Source of the DNA: Marsupella aquatica | Taxonomy: Eukaryota > Marchantiophyta | Assembly (NCBI GenBank): GCA_973895155.1 | Contig: OZ316896.1 | Span: 5,518,001 to 5,582,000, forward strand | Length of the DNA: 64,000 nt | Direction: 5' to 3' | Shown: positions 23,731-34,047 of the stretch, in pieces | Layout: each line of letters starts with the position of its first letter | Numbering within the stretch: the first letter of the stretch is position 1 | The notes under the pieces: generated by a model | The model's input: only the letters and a program-made list of their open reading frames with translations | Database searches by the model: none | What the model was told of the DNA's origin: nothing | Position numbers and translations under genes: made by a program

Positions 23731-25068
23731 GCAAACGAGGCAGAGGAGGCGGTCCGGGATAACAAGCCCTTGCAGGACCGCGTTATTATGCTAGTCCTCT
23801 AGCGGGCCAGACCTAGGCCCACCTCTGATCAAGGCGGCTCAAGGTCTCACCCCGACAGGGGGACAAACCCTGGTCCGACCATAGCACGCACGTAAGGGGT
23901 GGTTAGCAAAGGGTGGGAGCAGGCACCGCGCGGTGCAGTTGAGTCATCGACATCTTTTTTATTAGGCTTAACGACAGAATAGTTGTCATTAGGCACCGAT
24001 TAGTGGCACAATAGGAAGCATTAGGACATAATCAATTAGGATCGGCCGACATAGGATAGAGTCCATCAATGGACTAGGATTTTGGTCAGTAGACTAGGCT
24101 ATTGCCACCCCGGTCAGCGCCCCCGCCACTGACGGTCAACCGGTCAGAGGTAGTGCGGCCGGTTAGTCAGAAGGTACTTAGTCAGTACAGTAGGCATTAC
24201 CCCGGGAGGTAGTATCTTTCGGTTCCTTTTCGCAACCGTAGTATTTAGGCTTCCCCTTCCGCTGGCGAGGGGGAGAAGGCTTAGTTATCTCAGCGCAAGG
24301 AAAGGCAAGGCAAGGGGAGTCCCGGCCTGAGCAGGGTCAGAGTGCACTAAGGAGTGAGAGCCAGAGTCGAGCTTGCTGGGCAAGTGCAAGGCGGGGCCTC
24401 GTAGAGACTGGGCATCGACTGCCGTTGGGCCTGCTGACCCCCTTAGAAGTCGAGTCAACTATGCAACCTGATTCTTTATTGAGTAAATGTAGTCTTCTCC
24501 CTCTAATGTCTCCGCGAGTAATTGGTGTTGTGTGCATGCTTTGTCTGGGCAAAGGCGCCATTTCAAGGGACGTACCGGGTGCGGACTAATGGTAGGGATT
24601 GCCACCCATTGCATGTCACAAGATTCTGTCGCGTCGATGGCTTGAAAGCCCCAAGCCAGGAGTTAGTCCGAGTCACTAACTGTGGGAATATTCCAACGGT
24701 GGAAAGCAAATATACCTATGACCGGTACGAGTTGCGTAAATATTATACCAATAAGTATATCGATTTAGCCCGACTTAGGGCTAATCGTGGCCACTACACA
24801 CCTCCTTGCCCGAACCCTCACCCTTACTGGTGGTCGAGGTCTCCCCATAGAACTAAACTGGATTTAAGGCCCGGCTTAGGGGAGCAACAACGCTGTAGAC
24901 CGTACACTGCAGCATGCACTTCTCAGTCATCTCCTCCATAGTTCCTCCTACCATTGTGAACAACTTCCCCTTTGCTTCTATTTTCTATCAAGCTTCTTCT
25001 CTCATAAATATCTTTTATCTTTGACACTAGCCTCAAGATAATCTAGTATAGTCGCCAATATGTTTGGG

Positions 25069-25175
25069 GGGAAATGTGGTTCTTGAGGAAGCACCGGGCC
25101 TATGGCTACTAGTGTCAAGAGAGAACTTAAGTTAAGATCATGATTACTATCCTAGACTGGGTAGCAGACACCACA
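25069..25175. repeat. 111-bp dispersed repeat, copy 2
   Basis: Near-identical to 15839-15949. Here it sits just upstream (in plus coordinates) of a gypsy RNase H relic that is read on the minus strand. Confidence 0.7.
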
Positions 25176-25227
25176 AGGAACAGCTTACAAAGAACTTCTT
25201 ACATGAGTAGATAATGCCTAGAGCTTC

Positions 25228-25530
25228 TCAATTGATGGGGGAATATTTTTTCTCGGCTGTAAATAGCTGACGGCTAGCAAAATAGATGGGGTGGTTGCAA
25301 CCATCCTCGTCCAGCTGGCTTAGTACGGACCCGATGCAAAACCCCGGAACGTCAATGTACACATGGAATTCCTTATTCCAATCTGGGGTTACCATGATAG
25401 GTGCCGCGATGAGTTGGCGCCAGAGTTCTTCAAAAGCTATACGATCCTGGGGTGTCTCTTCAATCACTGCGTCCTTCAAGGGTGGGAGAGAGTGTCTCTC
25501 CAAGGATGGAAGAGGGAGCAAGCAAGCCAA
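25228..25530 (-). pseudogene. Gypsy RNase H fragment
   Basis: The minus-strand frame reads AFEELWRQLIAAPIMVTPDW, FHVYIDVPGFCIGSVLSQ and NHPIYFASRQLFTAEKKYS. This is the start of the RNase H domain that follows reverse transcriptase in Ty3/gypsy pol, of the usual plant type and unlike the copy at 8570-9245. It ends at a stop at 25228. Upstream, towards 25530, the frame loses similarity, so only about 80 residues of pol survive. Confidence 0.75.
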
Positions 25531-25997
25531 GACGGAGGAAGGGAGGGTGGGAGTTGCAAGGGAGGAGAGCGAGCGAGTTGGGTGGGGGGGAGGGAGGAAG
25601 CAAGTGAGTCAGGACAGCGGGACTCGAGAGGGAGGCAAGGTAGGAGGTGCGGGAGGGTTGTCAACCCTAGGAGGCACTCAGGGCGTTGAGCATGGGACGA
25701 TTTGGCATTGTGTGGCGTCAGGTCCTGGGAGGGGGCCGTGGTCCAAGCCAGACATCAGGACCAAGGGGAGGGTGTGCACCTGGACCAAAGGGTTTCAAGC
25801 AAGGATGATGTGGCATCCCAAAAGTGGTTTTTGGCATTGGCGTCAAGGGCGTGATAAGGCCAGTTGTCAAGCAAAGAGGAAGGGCGTCAACGAGGATAGG
25901 ATAGTCCTCTGAAACACTATTTGGAGAGGGCTCATTTTGTCATTGAACGACCCTAGAAAAACATTCCCTAATCCAATGGACACAATTTGCTCCCACC
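25531..25997. other. Purine-rich stretch without a gene
   Basis: The plus strand is strongly G/A-rich with degenerate GGAGGG runs. It is open in several frames only because of its composition. No domain is recognised. Confidence 0.4.
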
Positions 25998-26005
25998 AAT
26001 TTCAA

Positions 26006-26449
26006 GAGGTTTTACACAATGCCAGGAAACAGGAAAATTATTTCCTGTTATGAGCAAAACTTTACTGTTACGAGAAAAAATGAAATAACAAAAATATCTC
26101 ATGTTATGAGCAAGACTTTACTGTTACGAGAAAAAATGAAATAACAAAAATATCTCATGTTATGAGCAAAACTTTACTGTTACGAGAAAAAATGAAATAA
26201 CAAAAATATCTCATTAAAACTCAAATTTTTCAAAATATTTTTTTAAATGATCATTTTTGGCTAGCGTCAAGCGCTACTATTACTAGCTTTGGGCGCTAGT
26301 AAAAAAATGTTGACAATATCAAAAATAAATAAAATCCAAAAAACAATTTCCAAAAAAAATTCTCAAAAAAATTTCAAAAAATTGTCATCGATTTGTTGTT
26401 TACTGTTTGTTGTTTCCTTTTTCTTGTTCCCTAGCACGGTGTTATACCC
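26006..26449. mobile_element. MITE with 8-bp target duplication, copy 1
   Basis: The flanks aatttcaa (25998-26005) and aatttcag (26450-26457) agree at 7 of 8 positions. The left end GAGGTTTTACACAATGCCAGG and the inverted right end GGGTATAACACCGTGCTAGG form an imperfect inverted repeat of about 30 bp. A palindromic core near 26258-26306 contains GGCTAGC and GGGCGCTAG motifs that recur in the copy at 63060-63404. It is non-coding. The 8-bp duplication suggests hAT-type mobilisation (inference). Confidence 0.7.
26045..26215. repeat. 56-bp tandem repeat inside the MITE, 3 copies
   Basis: The unit runs from ATCTCATGTTATGAGCAA to AATGAAATAACAAAAAT. Copies are almost identical, so the expansion is recent. 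Confidence 0.85.
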
Positions 26450-26457
26450 AATTTCAG

Positions 26458-27240
26458 AATTCGTGAGCAGACAAATCTCAAAACAGGCGGGATTGCATAT
26501 TACACTAGGTAGATGAGCTTAATGCATTTATGTTGCACAATAGTGTCAAGCAAAATTTTTATTGAGCCAAAAACATATCAAGCATAATTGTTGATAAACA
26601 AAAGTATTTTTCTACAACAGATTTTTCAAGTTAAGGTAGTCTTGAGCATAACTGATTTGGTACGGAAGTGCTCTTGGACAAAAGTGTTTTAATGCGGTAA
26701 GTCAGCAAGAAAGAAAGAGATGTCGTTTTTGGAAGAGTGTTATCATTTATGAAATGTTGGTAGTAGCAAAGTGGTGTTAGCATTAGGAAAAGAGTGCATG
26801 TAGGATTCATTTATCAATAGAAAATTAAAGCATGAGTTGCAGGGGAGGGAGGCGAGGTAGAAGTTGAATGCAGAAATGAACTAAACGCGGTCCAAAAAGA
26901 GCATGATAAGAAAACATAAGAGTTGGATTCTCATGCATTGCACCAAGACAAGTGTTATTCAAGAAGAACATGATTTACACTAAAAGTGATAAGCATAAAA
27001 AAGTGCTACCAAACAGACTTTATGTAAGTTGTTGAAGTAAGAAACTGGTGTGAAATGTGAAAAAGTGAGGTTGTGAGTGGGGAGGAGAGGTAAAGGTTGT
27101 GAGGCAATGGAGGTTTCCCCTCTTGTCCCCATCACCCACCCAAAAATAGCTTTCTCTAACACTATACATTGCATAACCTGGAAAACAACATTATAAACAT
27201 GCTAAAAGAAAATTATAACCTTGTCCCAACACAATGAAAT
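26458..27240. other. AT-rich stretch, nothing recognised
   Basis: Only short frames are open, and no family, repeat or boundary is visible before the SINE. Confidence 0.4.
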
Positions 27241-27247
27241 GAAAAAC

Positions 27248-27501
27248 CAATTGGCTTAGATCAATTGGCTAGGGGATTTGCCTGGAACTGAGAGGCCCAG
27301 GTTCAATCCCCCCTCCACACACTTGGGTGTGGAGGGTATATGTGTGTGGGTGGGATGGGTTTTGTGGGTAGTGGATTGGAGTTCTGATTATCTGCTCGTC
27401 CCCTGGTCGTCCACTTTGTGGCCCTGATTTAATCCTCTCTCCTTCCTGGTGCGGGTCCCTGTCAAATCCATTGGGGCTCACCCTGGTCTGGGTTCCCTAC
27501 A
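27248..27501 (+). mobile_element. tRNA-derived SINE
   Basis: The 254-bp insertion is flanked by a perfect 7-bp duplication, gaaaaac (27241-27247 and 27502-27508). Near the 5' end, TTAGATCAATTGGCTAGG resembles a polymerase III A box, and GGTTCAATCCC about 40 bp later matches the B-box consensus GGTTCRANNCC. A GC-rich tRNA-unrelated body follows. It lacks a mature tRNA fold and is not a tRNA gene. Confidence 0.7.
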
Positions 27502-27508
27502 GAAAAAC

Positions 27509-28157
27509 TGTCACATTGGGATGGGGGGAGTCTAATTGTATTTCCTCCCCATTTCAGTTCAAGACCAAAAAGAAATGAAGAGGAAAAAACTCCATTTTTT
27601 TAGAACTTGCCAAACCATTCTTAATGAGAACACCCAATTTCTCATTTCTTCTAATTAAAAAATAGAAATAAAAACACATGGGATCATTCCTGTATGTTCC
27701 CCACCCATTCTCAAAATGCACATAACTATTAAAAATTACACACAGTCAAGATATAACCTCCAAAGTTCTGCTTAGATAATATGTTATTAAAACTTAATTG
27801 AAAAAATAATCACCTGGGAAGGAATTCATCCCACTTTGTTAAACATGTGGACAAATTTACTGGCCATCCCTCTTAAAGCTACCATACATGCACTCCTCCC
27901 TCTCGTGTGAGTTTCGAGATCTAATATGGTCCTCGAAAAATGATATTTCAATGAGATGTATTTTTCACTAAAGATTGGAGATGAGACACACTTCCAATGT
28001 GACTCTTTCCCATGTGCCTTTCTATGCAACTTACATAATGTACGTATGATGATTATCTTACACTGCCATGTGCACAAGTCTCACATTGTTGTCTAGGGTA
28101 CCTTTATCTTTCTTTTATAAATCCAACCATCCTAGTTATACATATTATATATCTAAT
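27509..28157. other. AT-rich stretch, nothing recognised
   Basis: No ORF, RNA or repeat could be supported here. Confidence 0.4.
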
Positions 28158-28487
28158 GGATACAAATCACTCCCGTCTTTTTCATGGTTTGTAAGCAGAG
28201 GGAAGTTGAGATTTGGTGGGCTAGCATATTATAGAGTGTAGATGGATACAAATGGTTTGTAAGCAAAGGGAAGTTGAGATTTGGCGGGCTAGCATATTAT
28301 AGAGTGTAGATGGATACAAATCACTCCAGCCTTTTTCATGGTTTGTAAGCAGACAAAAGTTGAGATTTGGCAGGCTAGCATATTATAGAGTGTAGATGGA
28401 TACAAATCACTCCCGCCTTTTTCATGGTTTGTAAGCAAATTAAAGTTGAGATTTGGCGGGCTAGCATATTATAAAGTGTAGGTATCC
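28158..28487. repeat. ~86-bp tandem repeat, about 4 copies
   Basis: Units contain GGTTTGTAAGCA, AGTTGAGATTTGG and GGGCTAGCATATTATAGAG, followed by GATACAAAT. One unit is about 20 bp shorter because it lacks the CACTCC...TTTTTCAT part. Confidence 0.85.
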
Positions 28488-29202
28488 ATATTAACATTGA
28501 GGTATGACACTCAAAAGAATAATTGCCTTGTCACACCATTCTAGGTAGTGTTAGAGTGTATCGTACTATCTAGATCTGTATGTTTGGTATGTGTGCTATA
28601 TGAGCCAATAAGGTTCCATTAGGTTTGTGTGAGAGGGTACTTCTCTCTTGTGAGGCATTGAAAGGTCATCTTTCTATGTTGAGCCTTGGAGAGAGAGGAG
28701 CTTGAGTGTGGCTATGGTGGCTGTGAGCTCCGCTTGTGTAACGTGGATTCCTTGAGTAGTGCAAGGTGCGTTGGCTTGACATGCGTGTGTGATCGGATCG
28801 GTGCGAGATTGATGGGGTATTGTTGACCGGGATCGTTGTGCTGATTGTATTGAGATTACATTGAAAGTACACATTCAAAATCTGTTGTACGGACTGTGTG
28901 GACAGAAGTTTGATTGATTGAGTTGTCGACGGTTCATGGTAGCTCGGATCGTGTGTTGTTATCGAACAGATCGTTGGTATCTCGACCTGTAGCGATGTTG
29001 AGTTGCTGTCCGATCGGCCTGTTTCCCGATCGATGTACAGATCTATGATTGGTGACAGGTTTTGAGTTGGAGGTCGATTAATGTGCTGCGAAGTTGTTGC
29101 TGTTGAATGAGTAGGCGACTTTGAATGGTGGTTTCCTGGAGGAAAGCACTCCGCGAATGTTTAGGAGATGTCGGACAGTGGAAGTCGATCCGTGAGGCTT
29201 CA
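28488..29202. other. Possible copia LTR or leader, target of element E
   Basis: The composition and the TGTGTGAGAGGGTACTTCTC text recall the end of plant copia LTRs. No primer-binding site or paired LTR was found. Element E is inserted at its right end. Confidence 0.3.
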
Positions 29203-32200
29203 TGTGGTGCGTCCCATGGCTCCCTAAACCCAAGAAACCCCCCAGCTCAAGCCGATTCCCGCAGGTTTCGTGCTTGGCGAGGCCGTTTCCGCGGCTTAGC
29301 GGCATGGGACGCTGCTAACCTTCTACTACTACTATTAACATTTTACACACATATACTGGACAGATCCTTCATCGGGTCATGAGATACGTAGCCGGCCTAA
29401 TATAGGCCTTCCCCTGTCTTCCCCTGTCTTCCCCTCCGTCTTGTTAGGTATGTTTGGATTCCGCCGCCGGAATGATCCCCAATAGGCTTGGTTAAGCCGC
29501 TAAGACCTCTCTCAGCTCGACACATCCAACTCTCACTCCCCTGCTTACTTTCCTTCCTTCTGTTGATGTGGGCACTCTTCACACAAGTTAATGCGACACA
29601 CAAATAGCAAAATGACTCATTCTGACTGAGTCATACCATGCACTTGCCATACAAACAGTACATCTCATACACAAGTTCTGCGAACTAAGCCGTGAGGCCA
29701 ACTCTATTCAGCTCTTAGGCATGAGGAAACATGAATATACACAAGGGTCACTGTATGACTAACCGAGAGCTTCTCGTACTACTTGATCCCAGCCCGGCTG
29801 GTGCAAACTAAAAACTTGCTAAAGAAGAGGCCCTGAGCTCCCCGCTGCCCAGGTACTTATCCTGGTAGTGGATCCGCCATTCTTTGCATCGTAAGCCTAA
29901 TCTACTTAACAGTAATCTACTTGCCCGAATCTACCTATGTACAGCAAGGCAGGAGCACAAGTGTTGCTCCTACCAGTGGGACCGCAATCCCACTAAGCTA
30001 AGTGTCAGGGCCGCTCCTGGTTCTGATCCTAATCCTAAACGTGGAGATCCGCGCCCGCCCTGCCCACTCACGCCTCCTCCCTCCACGTCCGCCCTCCCTA
30101 AAAGGAACGGCGCCCTTGCACCGTCACGACACCGGTGGTGGATCCTTAATGGACGTCCCCAACGCTTCCTCCTCAGCCACTGCCGTAGGCTCATTCCCTG
30201 ACAGATTACCTGCCCTTGACTGAGTCAACTCTCCATCGGCCTGACTGGGTCCACCATCGGCGTCGGCATCGGCTCGAGAATTGGTTACGGCCTCAGCCTC
30301 GGCTACGGTCTCCCCGGCCTGCTCAAGAGGCGGATCTGGAATACTGGCCTCCTTACTGAGTAGTTCGGCTTGGGCCGCACCATCCCTACCTGTGATCATA
30401 GCGGGATCTATTGCCGTATTCATGTCGGAGGATGGTGCTGGTTCTACCTTTTTGGTCACCACGGCTTGTGGAGTCGGATTACTCCTTGACCCTGAAGGTT
30501 TCCGCTTTTTCTTCTTTTCTGGTTCGGCAGCTGGTCCCTTCCCCTTCCCACTTACCTCTGGCACTGGTGCAGTTGGCGCGGTTTTTTCTTCGGCCAGTAC
30601 CACTCCTGGTAACTTGGTTGCCCCAATTGGAGTTGGGCCTGATGAAGACAAGCACCTAAATACTGCGGCTTGTTTCTTCAGCCGCTCCGTTTGGTTGTCG
30701 GCCCGCCGCTGGAGGTTCTCCATCTTCCTCGTGATTTCCTCCAACTCCTCCTGGGTCTCATCCAGGTCCTTGCGTGCCTCCTCTAGTTCCTTCTGGGCTT
30801 CCTCCCGTTCTTGTTTCAAGGTAGTCCTCTCCTCCTGGGTTGCTTTTAGCTCCTTGTCGAGGTCTGCAATGATGACAGACTCCATCTGGTTCATCTTGGC
30901 GTAAGTCTGTTCGAGCATCTCGTCCTTCTCCCTTAGGTCGGCCTTGAAGCTGGCCGTCAGGGACGCAAGCTCCTGCTGCAGCGCCATAATCCCTTGATAG
31001 GATTTCCCTAACTCGGCCTCCTTCTGCTCAAGGGCTCCGCGGATTTTCTCGAGCTCCCCTTTCAACGCCCATTCCTTTCTTTGGGTCTCCGCCATGGCCC
31101 GGCTGTTGGCTGTTATGTGGGCCTCCTCTGTATTCTTCAGCTCTTGCTTCCACTTCTCCCTCTCTTTGATCGTGTCGGCCAACTCTTCCTGCGTCTGAGT
31201 TAGTTTATCCTTGATATTCTGATTATCAGCCTGCGCGGTGTCCAACTGCCCCTGCATGATGTTCAGCTCATGTTGTTTAATCCGCAGTTCATCTTGGGCT
31301 TTCTTGGCCGCCCTTAGATCTTCAATCTCGGCTTCCATCCTCCTAAGCCGCGCGAATGACCTCGTCCTTCTTGCTTCTCTCTAAAGCCACCGCTTCTTCT
31401 AATTGGTGCTTCTCCAACTGCTCCCTATGGAAAAAGGGTCCTTTCTGCAACTCCTCTCCAAAGATGCCGAGCGCAAGTTCCCCACACATCTCACCATACT
31501 CCATGGCTCTATTCTTAGCGTAGGTGGAGTAAGTAGAAGTGATCGGCATCGCCCATCGCGGCCTCTGCTCCCAAGCCGTCCTACGGATCTCTTCAATCGT
31601 GGCTAGAGGTTTGCTTCCTTTTTTGGCTAGCCGCCTGATGTCCTCCGGCCAATCTCCTCCTGGTAAATCCTTTTCCTTAGCCAGGGCGGCCTCCTCCTCC
31701 TGCTTGATTCGCTCCTGAAATTCCTGCACCGTCTGTTTTATGCCGTCGAAGCTCGGGGGAGCAACATCTGGTGGGGGAGACTCAGGGCTACTCTGCTGGT
31801 TGGGGTCCCCTCGCACTACCCTTGGAAGTGTGGGGACAAACCGGCCATAGGTCCTTACTCCTGGAACGTGATGGTCCGACCCATAGCCGGAATTATCATG
31901 GCTGCAGTCCTCCACTGCCTCCTCTACCTCTTGGACGTCCGGCTTCTCCCTCTCCTCTTTGTCGGTAGGAGCTTCAGGCAATTCTGCCTCAGATTCGGAG
32001 CTTGAGGTTCCCACGTACATTCAAACACCTGGCTTGGATTCCGGCCTGATTCTCTCCTTGTCTCCAGCAAAGGGGTTTTCTCTTGTGAGCCGGTGTAGGC
32101 CTACCTCTGTAGTAGTGTCCTGCATTGTTGCCGTTGCCGTTGTTGTTGCCGATGCAGATTTCTTTTCTTTCTCCAGTAGTTTCAGCAGACTCTGCATGCC

Positions 32201-33872
32201 TGGTTGCTGCATCGGCAAGTCTTCCTTCCTGGGCCTAAACACCTGCTCGATCGTAGGACTAACAGGTGGTTGAGGCTTCTCAGCCAACGGCCTCGGCGTT
32301 GGAGCTTCCTCGGGTGCCCTTACCTGCAGGGGAAGTACCGGGGCAAAAGTCTGACCTCTGGCATACCGGCACAACAGCGGCATGTGATAGCCCAGCCGCG
32401 ACACGCTCCCCATGCCGATTACCTGCTGCTCCTCCTTTAAGATCTTCTTCAATTGGTTGAGGAGGTACCCGTTGTAGTCCCGGCTTGGGTCTGGCCTTTC
32501 TGCCAGATAGACCTGTGCCTTGCCGATCTCTGCCCTCGGCAAGTTACAATGCATGGTCACCCGCAAGAAGTCGATCATCTCTCCTATGTGCGGGTTGGTG
32601 CAGGTGTTCCGGAAGAAGCCATTCTTCGTTGATGGCCCGGGGAACGACCGGAACTCCTTGTCAGGCAAGGTCTTCCTGGTATCAACTTTGGTCTTATTGC
32701 CTATCGGCAGGCCAAACACTTCGGCAATTACCTTGGGAGTAAGATAGAAATCCTTCCCATATATCCTCGTGCAATTGGTCTCGGGTTCCCATGACCCCAC
32801 GAATTCTAATAGGTCTGACTCCGGTACCTCCGGCTTCAGCCATGGTAATCTTACAAAGGCCTCTAAGCCGGATCCGGCCATGAAGCCTTGGTACTTCTTG
32901 GTCTGCATGGCCGTAAAGCATGCATCCTCCTCCCGTGCAAAATGTAGTTGCACCTCCACCGGTAGGGTTGCCGCCCAGCCCTTCCAGGTGTCATCCCTGG
33001 TTGGAATGGCCTTGATGGGATCGACCTCCTCCTCTTCGGCTTCTCCCTGCCTCCTGCTCTGCTGCTCGGCTGGCTTCTTTGGTGCCGCCGACCTCGTTCT
33101 TTTTGCCGGGGTGGCTTCATCATTGACGGCTCCCTTCCTCTTCATCTCTGCTGCCGTGGAGGTTTCTCCTAGCACCGTTGCCTGGGTCCACCTTTCCGTG
33201 CTACCCTTTAATTCCCAGTGTATGTCGTTGCAGTTCTTGATGGCCTCTCGGATGCCGACGACGCTGTCTTTGCAAAACAGAAGATCGTCGAGTTGATTGG
33301 AAGTAGGCGTCCACAGGAACTCGTCCTTGATGAGTTCGCCTCCTAAGAAAGCCGTCTTCTGCAGCTCCCACAATCGAGCGAGCTCCTGCCATTCTCGAGC
33401 TGCCCTTTCTGACTCCTCGTCCTCGTAAGTCTTGATGTACTCAGTTGCCCGTTCGAACAGGCATCCCCAGAAATGTGCCGCTTGATTGACGTTGCTCATA
33501 CCCTCCTTAGGTCGATCGTCGGTATCTACTCTCTCCCTGAGTGCTTGCCTAAGTAGCTGACAGTAGTTGGCCTCCCGTAGTCGTCTGCCTAGTTCGTGCT
33601 CGCAAATGAGCCACCATCTCCTGCAAGCGCTCCTTACCCCTCTCCTCCGCCGGTCCTTCTTCCCGTTGATCCTTCCTAGCCGCCGACGCTTAACGCGCCC
33701 TAACCCTAATCGGGTTTTCACCCTCAGCCTTACCTCCGGCCTCGGCCCGGGTTCCATGGTTGCCCCTAATTGTTTATATTTTCCTTGTTTTGTCCCTATA
33801 CTAAGGTGTTCCTAGGGTGTCTTCCTGTTTTACCCACTTAACCGGCCGAGTGATTCCTGTCTAGGCATCACA
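29203..33872 (-). mobile_element. Element E: complete long-form TGTGATGC element
   Basis: This 4670-bp insertion is flanked by cttca (29198-29202 and 33873-33877). On the minus strand it starts TGTGATGCCTAG, and the complement of its end is TGTGGTGCGTCC, so TGTGRTGC is shared by both termini. GTGAT/ATCAC arms (33850-33854 and 33867-33871) form a 5' hairpin. GCGTCCCATG (29209-29218) and CATGGGACGC (29303-29312) form a perfect 10-bp inverted pair at the 3' end. Only 115 bp precede the ATG, and the trailer is about 920 bp. It has no LTRs. Confidence 0.88.
30124..33757 (-). pseudogene. Element E protein, long form (~1200 residues)
   Basis: Starts at ATG 33757. The N-terminal 60 residues are very arginine-rich. 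A helical segment (NQAAHFWGCLFERATEYI) follows, then a bipartite basic region (MKRKG...PAKRTRSAAPKKP, about 33060-33150) that resembles a nuclear localisation signal. The core domain is LLEFVGSW, VFGLPIG, TKNGFFRNTC, LRVTMHCNLPRAEIG and LGYHMPLLCRYARG (about 32340-32800). A linker, an acidic region and a coiled coil of more than 250 residues follow, then EKKKKRKPSGSRS and an acidic tail. Two lesions are seen: TGA at 32021-32023 where F has CGA, and an extra base near 31350 that shifts the frame. Otherwise the reading is open to the stop at 30124. Function is unknown. Confidence 0.8.
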
Positions 33873-34047
33873 CTTCAGATCTGATTACCGGCTACTATGG
33901 GGTTTCAGATCTGATTGTCGGCTACTATGGGGCGATGCTGGCAAGGTGCAGGTGAAGTGATGGCTCTTTTCCTAAAGGAACGGATCTGCCAATGCTCTGT
34001 GCGGTGGTATTGTTGAAATTCTGAAGTCGATCCGCATTGTGGGTTTT

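Larger units (their letters stand above)
17740..23895 (+). pseudogene. Element C protein gene, interrupted by element D
   Basis: Reading starts at ATG 17740 (MTLTALGFWTLFG), runs to 19890 and resumes at 23736 after element D. It is homologous along its length to the D protein, with the same core domain (CEFIPNF, IFCLPTG, LHMIEPRS, SHIAIILAWY), proline-rich linker and coiled coil. Stops seen are TGA 17809-17811 (tryptophan in D), TAG 18031-18033 (glutamine in D), TAG 19696-19698 (glutamine in D) and TAG 23800-23802 (glutamine in D). All fit cytosine-to-thymine change on one strand or the other. C keeps a cytosine near 17821 that D has lost, so C shows the ancestral frame at the N-terminus. Confidence 0.8.
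17188..24889 (+). mobile_element. Element C: complete TGTGACAC element hosting element D
   Basis: The 5-bp duplication acgct is at 17183-17187 and 24890-24894. The element starts TGTGACAC and ends GGAGCAACA. Without the nested D and its duplicated gcaaa, the original element is 3862 bp. GTGACAC at 17189-17195 is followed after 7 bp by GTGTCAC, forming a terminal hairpin. The 3' trailer (23896-24889) is closely related to that of D. No LTRs are present. The ORF carries several stops and is split by D. Confidence 0.88.

Noticed and set aside
27248-27330. Functional tRNA gene
   Set aside because: Only A- and B-box-like strings are present. No full cloverleaf can be drawn, and the flanking duplication marks a SINE.
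30281-30904. Plus-strand 207-codon ORF, rich in serine and cysteine, within element E
   Set aside because: It is the antisense shadow of the coiled-coil region. Composition mirrors the minus-strand codons, and F does not conserve it.
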